Source: JAFAXD01 sp051985675
GTDB lineage: Bacteria; Pseudomonadota; Alphaproteobacteria; Rhizobiales; Xanthobacteraceae
NCBI GenBank assembly: GCA_051985675.1
Contig: JBPYFJ010000144.1
Coordinates: forward strand, 5,670-69,669
Length of the DNA: 64,000 nucleotides
Direction of reading: 5' to 3'
The position numbers and the translations under genes are program-made. Under the pieces are notes generated by a model. That model saw only the letters and a program-made list of their open reading frames with translations, was not told where the DNA came from and did no database searches. Below are positions 52,013 to 61,044 of the stretch, piece after piece (the stretch's first letter is position 1; each line of letters begins with the position of its first letter).

Positions 52013-52933
52013 ATGGCGGCGCTAAACACCTTTCAACGGTCGCGAAGCGTGTGGCTGCTGGTGCTGGTTCCCGGCGCGTGGCTTGCCGTCTTTTTCCTGA
52101 TCCCATGCCTGATCGTTCTGAAGATCAGTCTGTCGCAGACCGCGCTCGCGCAGCCTCCTTACACGCCGGTATTCGACTTGGCTGAGGGCTGGGCCGGTGT
52201 GAGGGCGTTTTTTGCCTCGCTCTCGACCGCTAACTACGCGGCGCTTGCCGCCGACACCCTCTACCTCGGATCCTATCTCAAGAGTCTGGAGGTCGCTGCG
52301 CTTGCAACGCTCATTCTGCTGCTGATCGGCTACCCGATCGCTTACGGCATTGCGCGGGCCGGCGCACGCGCGCAGGCAATCCTCGTCCTGCTGGTGATCT
52401 TGCCGTTCTGGACGTCGTTTCTGATCCGGGTTTATGCCTGGATCACCATCCTCCAGCACGATGGTCTGCTGAACCGTGCGCTGATGGGGCTTGGCATCAT
52501 CGCGTCGCCGATCGCCTGGCTTGCGAGCGACACGGCGATCTACATCGGCCTCGTTTATTCCTACCTGCCGTTCATGGTGTTGCCGCTCTATGCAGCGCTG
52601 CAAAAGCACGACCCGACGCTGCTCGAAGCTGCCGCCGACCTTGGAGCGCCCCGATGGAAGGCATTCTGGTCGGTCACGTTGCCGCTGTCGTGGCCTGGGA
52701 TCGCCGCCGGAGTGTTGCTCTGCTTCATCCCGATCGTTGGGGAGTTTGTCATTCCCGACCTCCTGGGCGGCTCGGAGACCATGATGATCGGCCAGACCCT
52801 ATGGACCGAGTTTTTCGCCAACCGGGATTGGCCGATCGCTTCCGCAATTGCGATCGTCCTCCTCGGCGTGATCGTCGGTCCAATCGCGTTGTGGGAAAAC
52901 CTGCGCGCGCGGCAATTGCAGAGCGAGGCCTGA
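52013..52933 (+). CDS. potB: Polyamine-type ABC permease (PotB)
   Basis: 306 residues, six helices. The first (VWLLVLVPGAWLAVFFLIPC) is followed by a periplasmic loop (YTPVFDLAEGW...), and the cytoplasmic EAA loop reads EAAADLGAPRWKAFWSVTLP. Begins 13 bases after potA and is followed by potC with one base between. Confidence 0.92.
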   Translation: MAALNTFQRSRSVWLLVLVPGAWLAVFFLIPCLIVLKISLSQTALAQPPYTPVFDLAEGWAGVRAFFASLSTANYAALAADTLYLGSYLKSLEVAALATLILLLIGYPIAYGIARAGARAQAILVLLVILPFWTSFLIRVYAWITILQHDGLLNRALMGLGIIASPIAWLASDTAIYIGLVYSYLPFMVLPLYAALQKHDPTLLEAAADLGAPRWKAFWSVTLPLSWPGIAAGVLLCFIPIVGEFVIPDLLGGSETMMIGQTLWTEFFANRDWPIASAIAIVLLGVIVGPIALWENLRARQLQSEA

Positions 52934-52934
52934 C

Positions 52935-53726
52935 ATGCACAAAGCGTCGGCCTTCAACATCGTCTCCGTGACGCTCGGGCTCGCGTTCCTCTATCTGCCG
53001 ATCACCATTCTGGTGGTCTATTCGTTCAATGCCTCGCGCCTCGTTGGCGTTTGGGGCGGCTGGTCGACGCGTTGGTACGCGGCTCTGCTCGAGGATCAGG
53101 CATTGCTCGATGCTGCCCGTACGTCAATCGGGATCGCATTTCTGTCGGCGGCGGTGTCGACCGTGCTGGGGACGTCGGTCGCCCTTGCCCTCGCACGCAT
53201 CGGGCGGTTTGCCGGCCGCACCGCGCTGTCGGCCATGACTTACGCGCCGTTGGTGATGCCCGAAGTCATTATCGGTTTGTCGTTGCTGCTGCTGTTCGTG
53301 GCACTCGGCTTCGACCGCGGCTTCTGGACCGTGGCGATCGCACATACGACCCTGACCATGTGTTTCGTCACTATCATCGTGCAGGCACGGCTCGCCGATA
53401 TGGATCGCCACATTGAGGAGGCGGCGATGGATCTTGGCTGCCCGCCGCTGCGTACGCTGTTGACGGTCACGCTGCCGCTCGCCGCACCCGCGGTGGTGGC
53501 CGGGTTCCTGCTCGCATTTTCGCTCTCGCTCGATGATCTCGTAATTGCCAGCTTCACCACGGGACCGGGCGCGACCACGCTTCCGATCCGGATCTATTCG
53601 GAGGTCCGCCTGGGGGTAAAGCCGGAAATCAATGCGATCTGTACCCTCATGATCGCGGCGGTATCGGTCGCGGTGGTGCTTGCGGCGCTGCTGCAGCGCC
53701 GCCGCGCGGGCAAGCCGGCGACGTGA
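52935..53726 (+). CDS. potC: Polyamine-type ABC permease (PotC)
   Basis: 263 residues, six helices. VTLGLAFLYLPITILVVYSF and FSLSLDDLVIASFTTGPGAT are characteristic of PotC; the EAA loop is EEAAMDLGCPPLRTLLTVTL. Completes a potABC set without potD. Confidence 0.93.
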   Translation: MHKASAFNIVSVTLGLAFLYLPITILVVYSFNASRLVGVWGGWSTRWYAALLEDQALLDAARTSIGIAFLSAAVSTVLGTSVALALARIGRFAGRTALSAMTYAPLVMPEVIIGLSLLLLFVALGFDRGFWTVAIAHTTLTMCFVTIIVQARLADMDRHIEEAAMDLGCPPLRTLLTVTLPLAAPAVVAGFLLAFSLSLDDLVIASFTTGPGATTLPIRIYSEVRLGVKPEINAICTLMIAAVSVAVVLAALLQRRRAGKPAT

Positions 53727-53760
53727 TAATCGCCTGACCTTCGCTGTTCCGACGAACCGA

Positions 53761-55680
53761 CTATTGCGACGGGCCGCCTGTGGTGACTCCCGGTGGGCGT
53801 TGCGAGCCGGTCAGGCGCTCGAGCGCCCCGCGCACCGCATCGACGCTTCCCCGCCCGCGCACGGCGTTGAGCAGCGGCGCCGCCGCTCCCGATCGGCTCA
53901 GCAAGCTTTGCGTATCGGGAAGCATAACCGGGTCGTCCCAGGGCCCCTGCACCACGAATGGAAGTTCAAATGCGCCGCCCTGGTCATTGCCGGAGGTAAC
54001 CAGCTGAGCGGAGCCAGTAAGGTCGATGTCGCGATTCGGGATCGAAGCCGAGCCCCCAAGGAGCAAACGCACCGCCGGTCCTTCGATGCGGACGTCCTCG
54101 GCGGTGGCGATGCCGCGCTCCAATTTCAGCGCGATGTTGAGCCGATCGTAAGGGGTTCGGCCGCTGCGAAAATCGCCCGCGCCTGACAACGGTCGACGCT
54201 CGAGCCGGCGCAACAGCTGTTCGACGTCAAATCCGGTCAGCGCGCCGTCGAGCGCCGTCAAGGTTGCGGTGCCATTGAGCGTATTGGTCAACGCGTTGAT
54301 GCTCGTTCCGGTACCTTCCACCAGGAAATTCAGGTCGCCCTTGCCTTCGATGCGGCGAATGCCGATCAAGTCCCGCAGGCATTGTTCCAGATCGACGTTG
54401 CTGAATTGCATTTGCGATTTGAGCTCGGCGCCTTCATCCAGTTTGGAGATCGCAACCGATCCGGTTACGAGGCCGCCGAACGCCTGCGACTCCCCAATGG
54501 CGAGGGTCAGGTCGCCGGAACGGAGGTTAGCCGCGATCGCCGTACGACCGATCCGGGACGATCCGAGGGTCACACTCGCCGCCGACAGGCGGAGATCGAG
54601 ATCGACCGCCGCCAAATCCTTGAAGGTTATCGGCCTTGGATTCCACGCGCGCGCGTTGGACGCCATCAAATGGAAGGCCGAGACGTAGGGCGTGAGGTTC
54701 AGCCCCTCGACCGCCAGTGTGCCTTTGAGCATCCGCCGGTCTTCATTGCTGAACGTCAGGACACCGTCCGCGACGTTGCCGTCGAGCGCGATATCGACGC
54801 CCGACATCGCGACCGTCCCGCCTGCGACATTGGTCTGGGCCTTGAGCGTAAAGCGGCCGAAGCCTCCGTCCGGCAGCGGCTTCGTACCCATCCATTGCAG
54901 CGCATCGCGCAGCGAGGCGGCATCCGCCGCAAGCGTGCCGTCGATCTTCAGCGAGGGCCGATTGCTCATCACGCCGTCGAACGCGACCTTGATGGGAGCG
55001 CCGTTGATGCGCACCTTCATCCCGGCTTGATTGCCCACCAGGGCGGCGTAGAAATCACCGATCGCGAGGCTTGCTTCCAGCGGCTGGTCGCGCCAAACGA
55101 ATTGACCGGTTGCCGCAAATGTCTTGGCGATGGCAGGCCACGCGAGCGACAGGTCGACCTGGCTGACCGTCTCCTCGGCGTCTCCGCTGTTGACGATGAT
55201 GGTGCCGTCCTTGATGTGGATCTCGGAAAACGACAGCAGCGACCGGTCGGCGTCGGGCTGCAGCGCGCCCGCCAGTGCGTGCAGCAGCGGCGCCCAATTG
55301 GAACGACCGGCGGGATCAAACTTGATGGCGATACGTGGCCGCTCGAGCGAGATGTCCGCTATCTCGATGTGGCCGGCCAACAGCGGCAACAGACGAAGAT
55401 GTGCGGTCAGGCTCTCGGCGGCAAGCGCCGGCGCGCCGCGGTCGTCCTCGAGCACGACGTCGCGAAAGCTCACCGTGTCGGGCGGAAAGATCGAAACGCG
55501 CACCTCGCCACGGATCGCCGGATCGAGACCGGTCGCCGCGCGAATCTGTGCCTTGACGGCATCGCGCGCCACCTCCGTGGAAATCAGGAACGAGGACACG
55601 GCGATTGCTCCCAGGCCGACGACGACCAGGGCAGCGAACGCTAGTCCGATACGCTTAAATCCGATGGTGGTCACGAGCAC
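53761..55680 (-). CDS. AsmA-family protein
   Basis: 639 residues. One N-terminal helix (about 8-33, IGLAFAALVVVGLGAIAVSS) anchors a long periplasmic beta-rich region with the AsmA opening IRAATGLDPAIRGEVRVSIF and a C-terminal AsmA_2-like region (GTLAVEGL..., GKGDLNFLVEGTG). AsmA-like proteins form grooves that may carry phospholipids between membranes. The start is GTG 55680 or GTG 55674. Divergent from acetoacetyl-CoA synthetase. Confidence 0.87.
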   Translation of the reverse strand: MLVTTIGFKRIGLAFAALVVVGLGAIAVSSFLISTEVARDAVKAQIRAATGLDPAIRGEVRVSIFPPDTVSFRDVVLEDDRGAPALAAESLTAHLRLLPLLAGHIEIADISLERPRIAIKFDPAGRSNWAPLLHALAGALQPDADRSLLSFSEIHIKDGTIIVNSGDAEETVSQVDLSLAWPAIAKTFAATGQFVWRDQPLEASLAIGDFYAALVGNQAGMKVRINGAPIKVAFDGVMSNRPSLKIDGTLAADAASLRDALQWMGTKPLPDGGFGRFTLKAQTNVAGGTVAMSGVDIALDGNVADGVLTFSNEDRRMLKGTLAVEGLNLTPYVSAFHLMASNARAWNPRPITFKDLAAVDLDLRLSAASVTLGSSRIGRTAIAANLRSGDLTLAIGESQAFGGLVTGSVAISKLDEGAELKSQMQFSNVDLEQCLRDLIGIRRIEGKGDLNFLVEGTGTSINALTNTLNGTATLTALDGALTGFDVEQLLRRLERRPLSGAGDFRSGRTPYDRLNIALKLERGIATAEDVRIEGPAVRLLLGGSASIPNRDIDLTGSAQLVTSGNDQGGAFELPFVVQGPWDDPVMLPDTQSLLSRSGAAAPLLNAVRGRGSVDAVRGALERLTGSQRPPGVTTGGPSQ

Positions 55681-55945
55681 CGATCCGGAGTGTCGCCGGG
55701 GTCTGTGGATGCCGGCCGGCAGAAGAGGAGAAAGCCAGTGACGGCCGTCTGTGTCGCTTTCGTGGCCGGGATTTTGCCTGCTGGCCCAACATATTGCCAG
55801 TCACCTGGCGGATCGGCGCGCCTCCTGCCGCGCATGATCGCCATTGCCGGACTTTGGCCAGATGGCCCGAATCAATGGGACACAGGCCCCTGCCTGAAAA
55901 CGAGCTACATTAACGCCTGCCGGGCCGTAGGAAAGGGGATTTGTG

Positions 55946-57901
55946 ATGAATGACCAGCCGCTATGGAGCCCTTCCCCCGCACGGGTCGAGGCCACCCGGG
56001 TCATGGCGTTCCTGCGGGAAACGAATCGCCGGCACCAACTTGGCCTGAAATCGTACCGCGATCTCCACGCCTGGAGCGTCCAGAACCCGGATCTGTTCTG
56101 GGACCAGCTCTGGGATTTCTGTGGGGTCATCGGCGAAAAAGGTGCCCGCCGCGCCGCCAACCTCGACGCCATGCCGGGCGCGGCATTCTTTCCCGACGCC
56201 AGGCTCAATTTCGCTGAAAATCTGTTGCGGCGGTCCGACCAGCGCGATGCCCTGGTGTTCCGCGGAGAGGATAAGCGCACCGACCGGCTCTCCTTCGCGC
56301 AACTTGCCGCGCTGGTGTCGCGCCTGCAGCAAGCCCTTAAGGCGCTCGGCGTTGGGGTCGGGGATCGCGTCGCGGGCATGATGCCGAACATGCCGGAAAC
56401 CGTTGCCGCCATGCTCGCCACGACGTCGATCGGCGCGGTCTGGTCGTCATGTTCGCCCGACTTCGGCGAGCGCGGGGTGCTCGATCGCTTCGGCCAAATC
56501 GAGCCCAAAGTCCTCTTCACGGTCGATGGCTATTGGTACAACGGCAAAATGCAGCGGATCGGCGACAAGCTCCGCCCGATCGTTGATCAACTGCCCCCCC
56601 TCAAAGCGGCGGTCATTGTTTCTTACCTCGGCGAAGCCGAGGAGGTCGCCAAAGCGCTGCCCGGCGGGGTGACGCTCGAAACCGTGCTCAAGCCCTACGC
56701 CCCGAAGCCGGTGACGTTCGAGCGGCTTCCATTCAATCATCCGGTCTACATCATGTTTTCGTCGGGCACGACCGGCGTGCCGAAGTGCATCGTGCACGGC
56801 GCGGGCGGGACGCTGCTGCAGCATCTCAAGGAGCAGCAGCTGCAATGTGACCTGCGCGACGGCGACCGGCTGTTCTACTTCACGACTTGCGGTTGGATGA
56901 TGTGGAACTGGCTGGCGTCGGGCATCGGGTCGGGAGCAACCCTGATGCTGTATGACGGGTCGCCGTTCGCTCCGACAGCATCGGTGCTGTGGGACTACGC
57001 CCAAGCCGAACGGATCACCCTGTTTGGCACTTCGGCCAAATACATCGATGCGTGCAACAAGGAAGGGATCGAGCCGGCGAGGACGCACGACTTGTCGTCG
57101 ATCAGGCTGATCACCTCGACCGGGTCACCGCTTGCGCCTGACAGTTTCGACTACGTCTATCGATCGATCAAATCCGACGTGCCGCTGACGTCGATCTCCG
57201 GTGGCACCGACATCATGGGGTGTTTCGTGCTCGGTGATCCCACCTCGCCGGTGTGGAAGGGCGAAATCCAGGCGCCCGGCCTCGGCATGGCGGTCGACGT
57301 CTGGTCGGAGGACGGCAAGCCGGTTCGAATGCAGAAGGGCGAGTTGGTCTGCACGAGGCCCTTCGTCTCGATGCCGGTCGGGTTCTGGAACGATCCGGGA
57401 GGCAACAAATACCGCGCCGCCTATTTCGAGCGCTTTCCGAATGTGTGGTGCCACGGCGACTTTGCCGAATGGACGGCGCATGGCGGCATGATCATTCACG
57501 GGCGGTCGGACGCGACCCTTAATCCCGGCGGCGTGCGCATTGGCACCGCGGAAATCTATGCCCAGGTCGAGCAGATCCCCGAGGTACTCGAGGCGATCGC
57601 CATTGGACAGGACTGGGACAACGACGTGCGCGTGTTGCTGTTCGTGCGCCTCAAGGAGGGCTTTGAGCTCGATGAGGCGTTGCGCAACAAGATCCGCCTC
57701 AAGATCAGGACCGGCGCCAGCCCGCGCCACGTGCCGGCGAAAATCCTCCACGTCCGGGATATTCCGCGGACCAAGTCGGGCAAGATCACCGAACTCGCGG
57801 TGCGCGATGTCGTCCACGGGCGGCCTGTCAAGAACACCGACGCGCTTGCCAATCCGGAATCACTGGCGCTCTACCGGGACCTACCGGAGTTGCGGACGTA
57901 G
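55946..57901 (+). CDS. Acetoacetyl-CoA synthetase (acetoacetate--CoA ligase)
   Basis: 651 residues, the usual length. The adenylate-forming P-loop is FSSGTTGVPKCIVHGAGG, the A5/A7 motifs include SISGGTDIMG and YFERFPNVWCHGDFAEW, and the C-terminal catalytic Lys is in RTKSGKITEL. It activates acetoacetate with ATP and CoA, feeding polyhydroxybutyrate turnover; two phasin genes lie 1.3-2.5 kb downstream. AAAGGGGAT precedes the tandem GTG-ATG; ATG 55946 is chosen. Confidence 0.93.
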   Translation: MNDQPLWSPSPARVEATRVMAFLRETNRRHQLGLKSYRDLHAWSVQNPDLFWDQLWDFCGVIGEKGARRAANLDAMPGAAFFPDARLNFAENLLRRSDQRDALVFRGEDKRTDRLSFAQLAALVSRLQQALKALGVGVGDRVAGMMPNMPETVAAMLATTSIGAVWSSCSPDFGERGVLDRFGQIEPKVLFTVDGYWYNGKMQRIGDKLRPIVDQLPPLKAAVIVSYLGEAEEVAKALPGGVTLETVLKPYAPKPVTFERLPFNHPVYIMFSSGTTGVPKCIVHGAGGTLLQHLKEQQLQCDLRDGDRLFYFTTCGWMMWNWLASGIGSGATLMLYDGSPFAPTASVLWDYAQAERITLFGTSAKYIDACNKEGIEPARTHDLSSIRLITSTGSPLAPDSFDYVYRSIKSDVPLTSISGGTDIMGCFVLGDPTSPVWKGEIQAPGLGMAVDVWSEDGKPVRMQKGELVCTRPFVSMPVGFWNDPGGNKYRAAYFERFPNVWCHGDFAEWTAHGGMIIHGRSDATLNPGGVRIGTAEIYAQVEQIPEVLEAIAIGQDWDNDVRVLLFVRLKEGFELDEALRNKIRLKIRTGASPRHVPAKILHVRDIPRTKSGKITELAVRDVVHGRPVKNTDALANPESLALYRDLPELRT

Positions 57902-57945
57902 CCGCGGGAGCGATCAAACATCAGGGGCACTAGAATCATAGGTTT

Positions 57946-58022
57946 GCTAGTGTCCTTTCGATTCCGAAATTCGCGTCGAGCGGGCTGCAAAATGTGGCGA
58001 ACTTCGGAATCGGGACGCTAGC
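57946..58022. repeat. GCTAGTGTCC...GGGACGCTAGC intergenic inverted repeat
   Basis: The left arm GCTAGTGTCCTTTCGATTCC then GAAATTCGC and the right arm GCGAACTTCGGAATCGGGAC then GCTAGC are imperfect inverted copies. The right tip carries the TAG stop (58020-58018 on the minus strand) of the DUF1194 gene. This repeat type is also recurrent in Bradyrhizobium-like genomes. Confidence 0.75.
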
Positions 58023-58761
58023 GCGTGGCCTCGGCATGTCGGGGCGAGCCGGCAGCCGCCACTTCAGCAATCAGTTTGTTGATAATTGCCTGGCCGAATG
58101 CATTGAAGTTCTCCGCCACCATCACGAACGAGTTCGGCCCGCCCACGACGTTGTTGCGGTAATAGGCTTCGAGACCGCCCGGCGGATTGGTGTGATCCTG
58201 GTTCCATGACAGCGGCTGTTCGCTCAGGATCACCAGGCCGTTGATGGTTACGCCCTGCGCCACCGCGTCATCGCGCGCCGCGGTGACGTCGCGCCCGGAA
58301 TTGTTGGTCCCGTCACCGGACACGTCGATCGTCCGCCGCGGGGCGCTGAACGGGGCGCGCTCGAGTTGCGCCATTGCGAAATCAATGCCCCCGCTGATCG
58401 AGGTGCGATCGGCAAACGAGCGCTGCGCCTCGTCGAGCTGGCTTGCAAATTCCTGCGCGGCCTTTGCGCCGTCGATCACCATCCAATCGATCACGATCTT
58501 CTGGGCGCCGATTCCCGACCATTCCAGGAAGCAAATGGCAATACGCCCGTGTGGGCCGGAGCGAATGGCCTCGATCACGCGCGGGCTACTGATGGCGGCG
58601 ATATATCCGTCTCGCTGCAGCTTGAACTTGACGGCGTCCACGCTGCGCGACACGTCGGAAGCAAGCACGAGCAGGAGATCGACCGGGTCAGCGGCCGCGG
58701 CCGCCGTGGTCAGAACGAAGGTGGCGGTAAGCACCGCCAGCAGGAGACGAACCACACGCAT
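58018..58761 (-). CDS. DUF1194 (von Willebrand factor A-like) secreted protein
   Basis: 247 residues. Signal peptide about 1-24 (LLAVLTATFVLTTAAAAA), then a VWA-like fold: VDLLLVLASDVSRSVDAVKF has a MIDAS-like DxSxS with Ala-Ser-Asp-Val-Ser, and RRTIDVSGDGTNNSGRDV is the second metal-binding loop. This matches DUF1194, periplasmic proteins of unknown function. The stop codon comes from the adjoining repeat. Confidence 0.88.
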   Translation of the reverse strand: MRVVRLLLAVLTATFVLTTAAAAADPVDLLLVLASDVSRSVDAVKFKLQRDGYIAAISSPRVIEAIRSGPHGRIAICFLEWSGIGAQKIVIDWMVIDGAKAAQEFASQLDEAQRSFADRTSISGGIDFAMAQLERAPFSAPRRTIDVSGDGTNNSGRDVTAARDDAVAQGVTINGLVILSEQPLSWNQDHTNPPGGLEAYYRNNVVGGPNSFVMVAENFNAFGQAIINKLIAEVAAAGSPRHAEATR

Positions 58762-59213
58762 GCTGTCGCCCTACGCCGGCACAAAGCCTAGACGAAACAG
58801 TTTTCGGAAAAAAGCCTGCTGCTTCGAATTCGGGGCACAAGCCTCACATCGCAACGGACTGACGGCGAAGCAATGGCGGGATTGGAAATGTGATCGTTAC
58901 CAGGCTGCTTTGGTTCGCTCCGCTTGCAATCGCAAACGCGGCGCCGACCGCTTCGGCCCGTGCCTTGGCCGACACCAAGGCAGATCAGTCTTTCCGCACG
59001 CAAGAGACACACGCGCAATTCAATGATCGTCGCAGTGCGAAACTCGCTCTGCCTGGCCTTGTCGCGGTGGCCCGGCGCGAACGCGGCACCCGAACGTACC
59101 GTGCCCGACGATGTATTTGTTTGCAAGACGATAGCCGGGGTGGGATGATGGCGCGCGGCGCGTGCGACGTCCGGCGAGGTGTTTGTCGCGACGAGTATAG
59201 GGAGACGCCAACC
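58762..59213. other. Intergenic region before the first phasin
   Basis: About 450 bases. The phasin frame is open upstream to a GTG at 58890, but the residues there look non-coding (Arg-rich) after an initial hydrophobic stretch. I see no gene I can support and no clear promoter. Confidence 0.4.
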
Positions 59214-59591
59214 ATGCCGAGTCCCGCCCCTTTCGAGATTCCCGCCGAAATGCGCGCCTTCGCGGAACGCAGTTTCGAGCAGGCCAAGCTCGCGTTCGAT
59301 AAATTCATGGAAGCCGCGCAATCTACGATGACGACGTTTGAGGGGCAGTCACAGGTTGCGCAAGCGGGCGCCAAGGAGGTCAGCAATAAAATAATGACTT
59401 TTGCTGAACAGAATGTCGCGACCGCTTTCGACTACGCACAGAAGCTGGTCCACGCCAAGGATCCACAGGCCCTCCTGACGCTGCACGGCGAGTTTATTCG
59501 ATCGCAGATGCAAGTCTTGGGAGAACAGGCACGCGAGCTCAGCGAAGTCGCCAGCAAAGCGGCATCCGACGCGACCAAACCGAAATCATGA
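59214..59591 (+). CDS. Phasin-family protein (first)
   Basis: 125 residues. PFEIPAEMRAFAERSFEQAK and the AATMTTFEGQ-like helix, then the segment NVATAFDYAQKLVHAKDPQA match the Phasin_2 family. Amphipathic helices coat polyhydroxybutyrate granules. GGGAGA lies about 10 bases before ATG 59214. Confidence 0.9.
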   Translation: MPSPAPFEIPAEMRAFAERSFEQAKLAFDKFMEAAQSTMTTFEGQSQVAQAGAKEVSNKIMTFAEQNVATAFDYAQKLVHAKDPQALLTLHGEFIRSQMQVLGEQARELSEVASKAASDATKPKS

Positions 59592-59963
59592 CGACCGCCT
59601 GAAAGCGGCATAGGGGATTGCGTCAGCAAATGCCGCCGCGATAGGCAATTGATCGCCCGTCGGTACCGATATCCCGGGGACCGCCCACATGTTCGCCGCC
59701 CGGGTTAGGTTGATGTTTTCGTAGCCAAAATTGCTCTCGACTTGCGTAGCGCCGGCCGTCGGCACGCGGTACGATGGTAATATCTATTTTTGCATTGCAC
59801 AATTTCTGTTGCAATGCATCATCACCTGTGCCATATAATTGGCATGCGGTCTTTGACGCAATTTGTGGGCGTCTGACTGTTCCAAACATCGAAGCACACC
59901 ACCGGGCCGTAGCCGCGGGCGGACCGAGGCGGTGAGCCATCCCGCGCCGAGAGGATCTGTTCC
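59592..59963. other. Intergenic region between phasin genes
   Basis: About 370 bases without a gene. Its right half is AT-rich and carries a 9-bp inverted repeat and a possible promoter (listed separately). Confidence 0.5.
59791..59839 (+). promoter_or_regulatory. TGC-rich palindrome and promoter of the second phasin gene
   Basis: TGCATTGCA (59791-59799) and TGCAATGCA (59810-59818) are perfect inverted 9-mers. TATAAT at 59834-59839 lies 19 bases after TTGCAA, giving a weak promoter. TGC-rich dyads are known targets of the PHB-responsive repressor PhaR in alphaproteobacteria, so PhaR control of this phasin is a reasonable inference. Confidence 0.6.
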
Positions 59964-60422
59964 ATGTCTGTTGAGCCGTTGAAATTCGACCTTCCGAAAT
60001 TCGAATTCCCGAAGTTCGATCTTCCCAAACTCGAAGTGCCGGCCGCATTTCGCGATCTCGCCGAAAAGAGCATCGCACAGGCCAAGACTGGTTATGAGAA
60101 GATGAAGTCGGCGGCCGAAGAGACGACGACGGTGCTCGAGGACACCTATGCGAAGGCCAGCAAGGGCACCACCGAATACAACCTCAAGCTGATCGAGGCG
60201 GCGCGCATCAATACCAACGCCGCGTTCGACTTTGCGACCGAACTGTTCAATGCCAAGTCGCTATCCGACGTTGTCGAGCTGTCGACCGCGCACCTGCGCA
60301 AGCAGGTCGAGACCGTGACGGCGCAGACCAAGGAGCTGACGTCGCTCGCGCAGAAGGTTGCCTCCGAGACGGCAGAGCCGATCAAGGAAGGCGTCGGCAA
60401 GGTTTTCAAACAAGCGGCTTGA
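59964..60422 (+). CDS. Phasin-family protein (second) with N-terminal KFxxP repeats
   Basis: 152 residues. The N-terminus (7-26) has four repeats of K-F/L-x-x-P (KFDLP, KFEFP, KFDLP, KLEVP), then the Phasin_2 helices FRDLAEKSIAQAKTGYEKMK, NTNAAFDFATELFNAKSLSD and ETVTAQTKELTSLAQKVA. It coats storage granules. Preceded by a TGC palindrome and followed by a strong terminator. The repeat may serve as a granule or membrane contact patch. Confidence 0.92.
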   Translation: MSVEPLKFDLPKFEFPKFDLPKLEVPAAFRDLAEKSIAQAKTGYEKMKSAAEETTTVLEDTYAKASKGTTEYNLKLIEAARINTNAAFDFATELFNAKSLSDVVELSTAHLRKQVETVTAQTKELTSLAQKVASETAEPIKEGVGKVFKQAA

Positions 60423-60473
60423 TCAGAGCCGCGCCCTTTTGTGTTGCGTAAGCGTTGCGTGGCGTATGAAGCA

Positions 60474-60501
60474 AGCCCGGGCCGTCTGCCCGGGCTTTTT
60501 C
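60474..60501 (+). terminator. Intrinsic terminator of the second phasin gene
   Basis: AGCCCGGGC (60474-60482), loop CGTCT and GCCCGGGCT (60488-60496) form a 9-bp stem followed by TTTTC. A textbook rho-independent terminator. Confidence 0.88.
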
Positions 60502-60626
60502 TTGCGAGAGGCCTGCGCGGCTCCCTTTCCGGCGCGGCGGGAGGGGCACTCCAACCTCGGTTGCGAGGGGTGGGCCCGTACGTCTTGTCAAGCCGGCGGC
60601 TTGCTCCTAGGTTCGCGTCGTCGCGT

Positions 60627-60703
60627 GCAGCTGTAGCTCAGTTGGTTAGAGCGCCTGACTGTGGATCAGGAGGTCGGTGGTTCGAGTCCACCCAGCTGTA
60701 CCA
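60627..60703 (+). tRNA. tRNA-His (anticodon GTG)
   Basis: All four arms can be drawn: acceptor GCAGCTG/CAGCTGT (G1-U72 wobble), D-arm GCTC...GAGC, anticodon stem CCTGA/TCAGG around loop CTGTGGA, and T-stem GGTGG/CCACC with TTCGAGT. The 3' end ACCA is encoded, with A73. There is no G at position -1 (a T precedes G1), which is the condition known from a clade of alphaproteobacteria. Confidence 0.95.
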
Positions 60704-61044
60704 GACGTAAGGATTTGTAGCAATTTCATAATTCATAAAACACATATGGCCGGGCGACCTCCTAAGAGCACATTGGGGAGGCGCTGGGGACACAAGTTGC
60801 CTCGATGCCTCAAAAACATCCGTTCGCCCCCGATGGCGCTGGCGTGTCAGAACACCCGTCTCGTCTATAACCTGAGATTTCACGGGTCCGAACCGGAGAG
60901 CGCAGGACCGCGAACGAGCAGCGGCCAGAGCCGCAGCGGAGGCCAAGCGTCTCGAAGCCGAGCGTAAGGCGATCGCGGAAGCGCAGAATCGTCGCCATCT
61001 GGAACGCGCGCCAGGCGGGCGGGCGAGCCCTATGGTTCTATCCC
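60704..61044. other. Region downstream of tRNA-His without a clear gene
   Basis: A frame rich in Ala, Glu and Arg is open from about 60876 to 61031 but has no start codon. In another frame the coding pattern of the small zinc-ribbon protein (IWNARQAGGRALWFYP) begins near 60997, before its first ATG at 61045. This suggests that the 5' part of that gene has been lost or altered. Confidence 0.4.

Noticed and set aside
58890..59213. N-terminal extension of the first phasin
   Set aside because: Composition changes to Arg-rich and non-phasin; ATG 59214 with GGGAGA fits the family.
60876..61031. Ala/Glu/Arg-rich coiled-coil-like frame
   Set aside because: No start codon and no recognisable family; may be chance in G+C-rich DNA.
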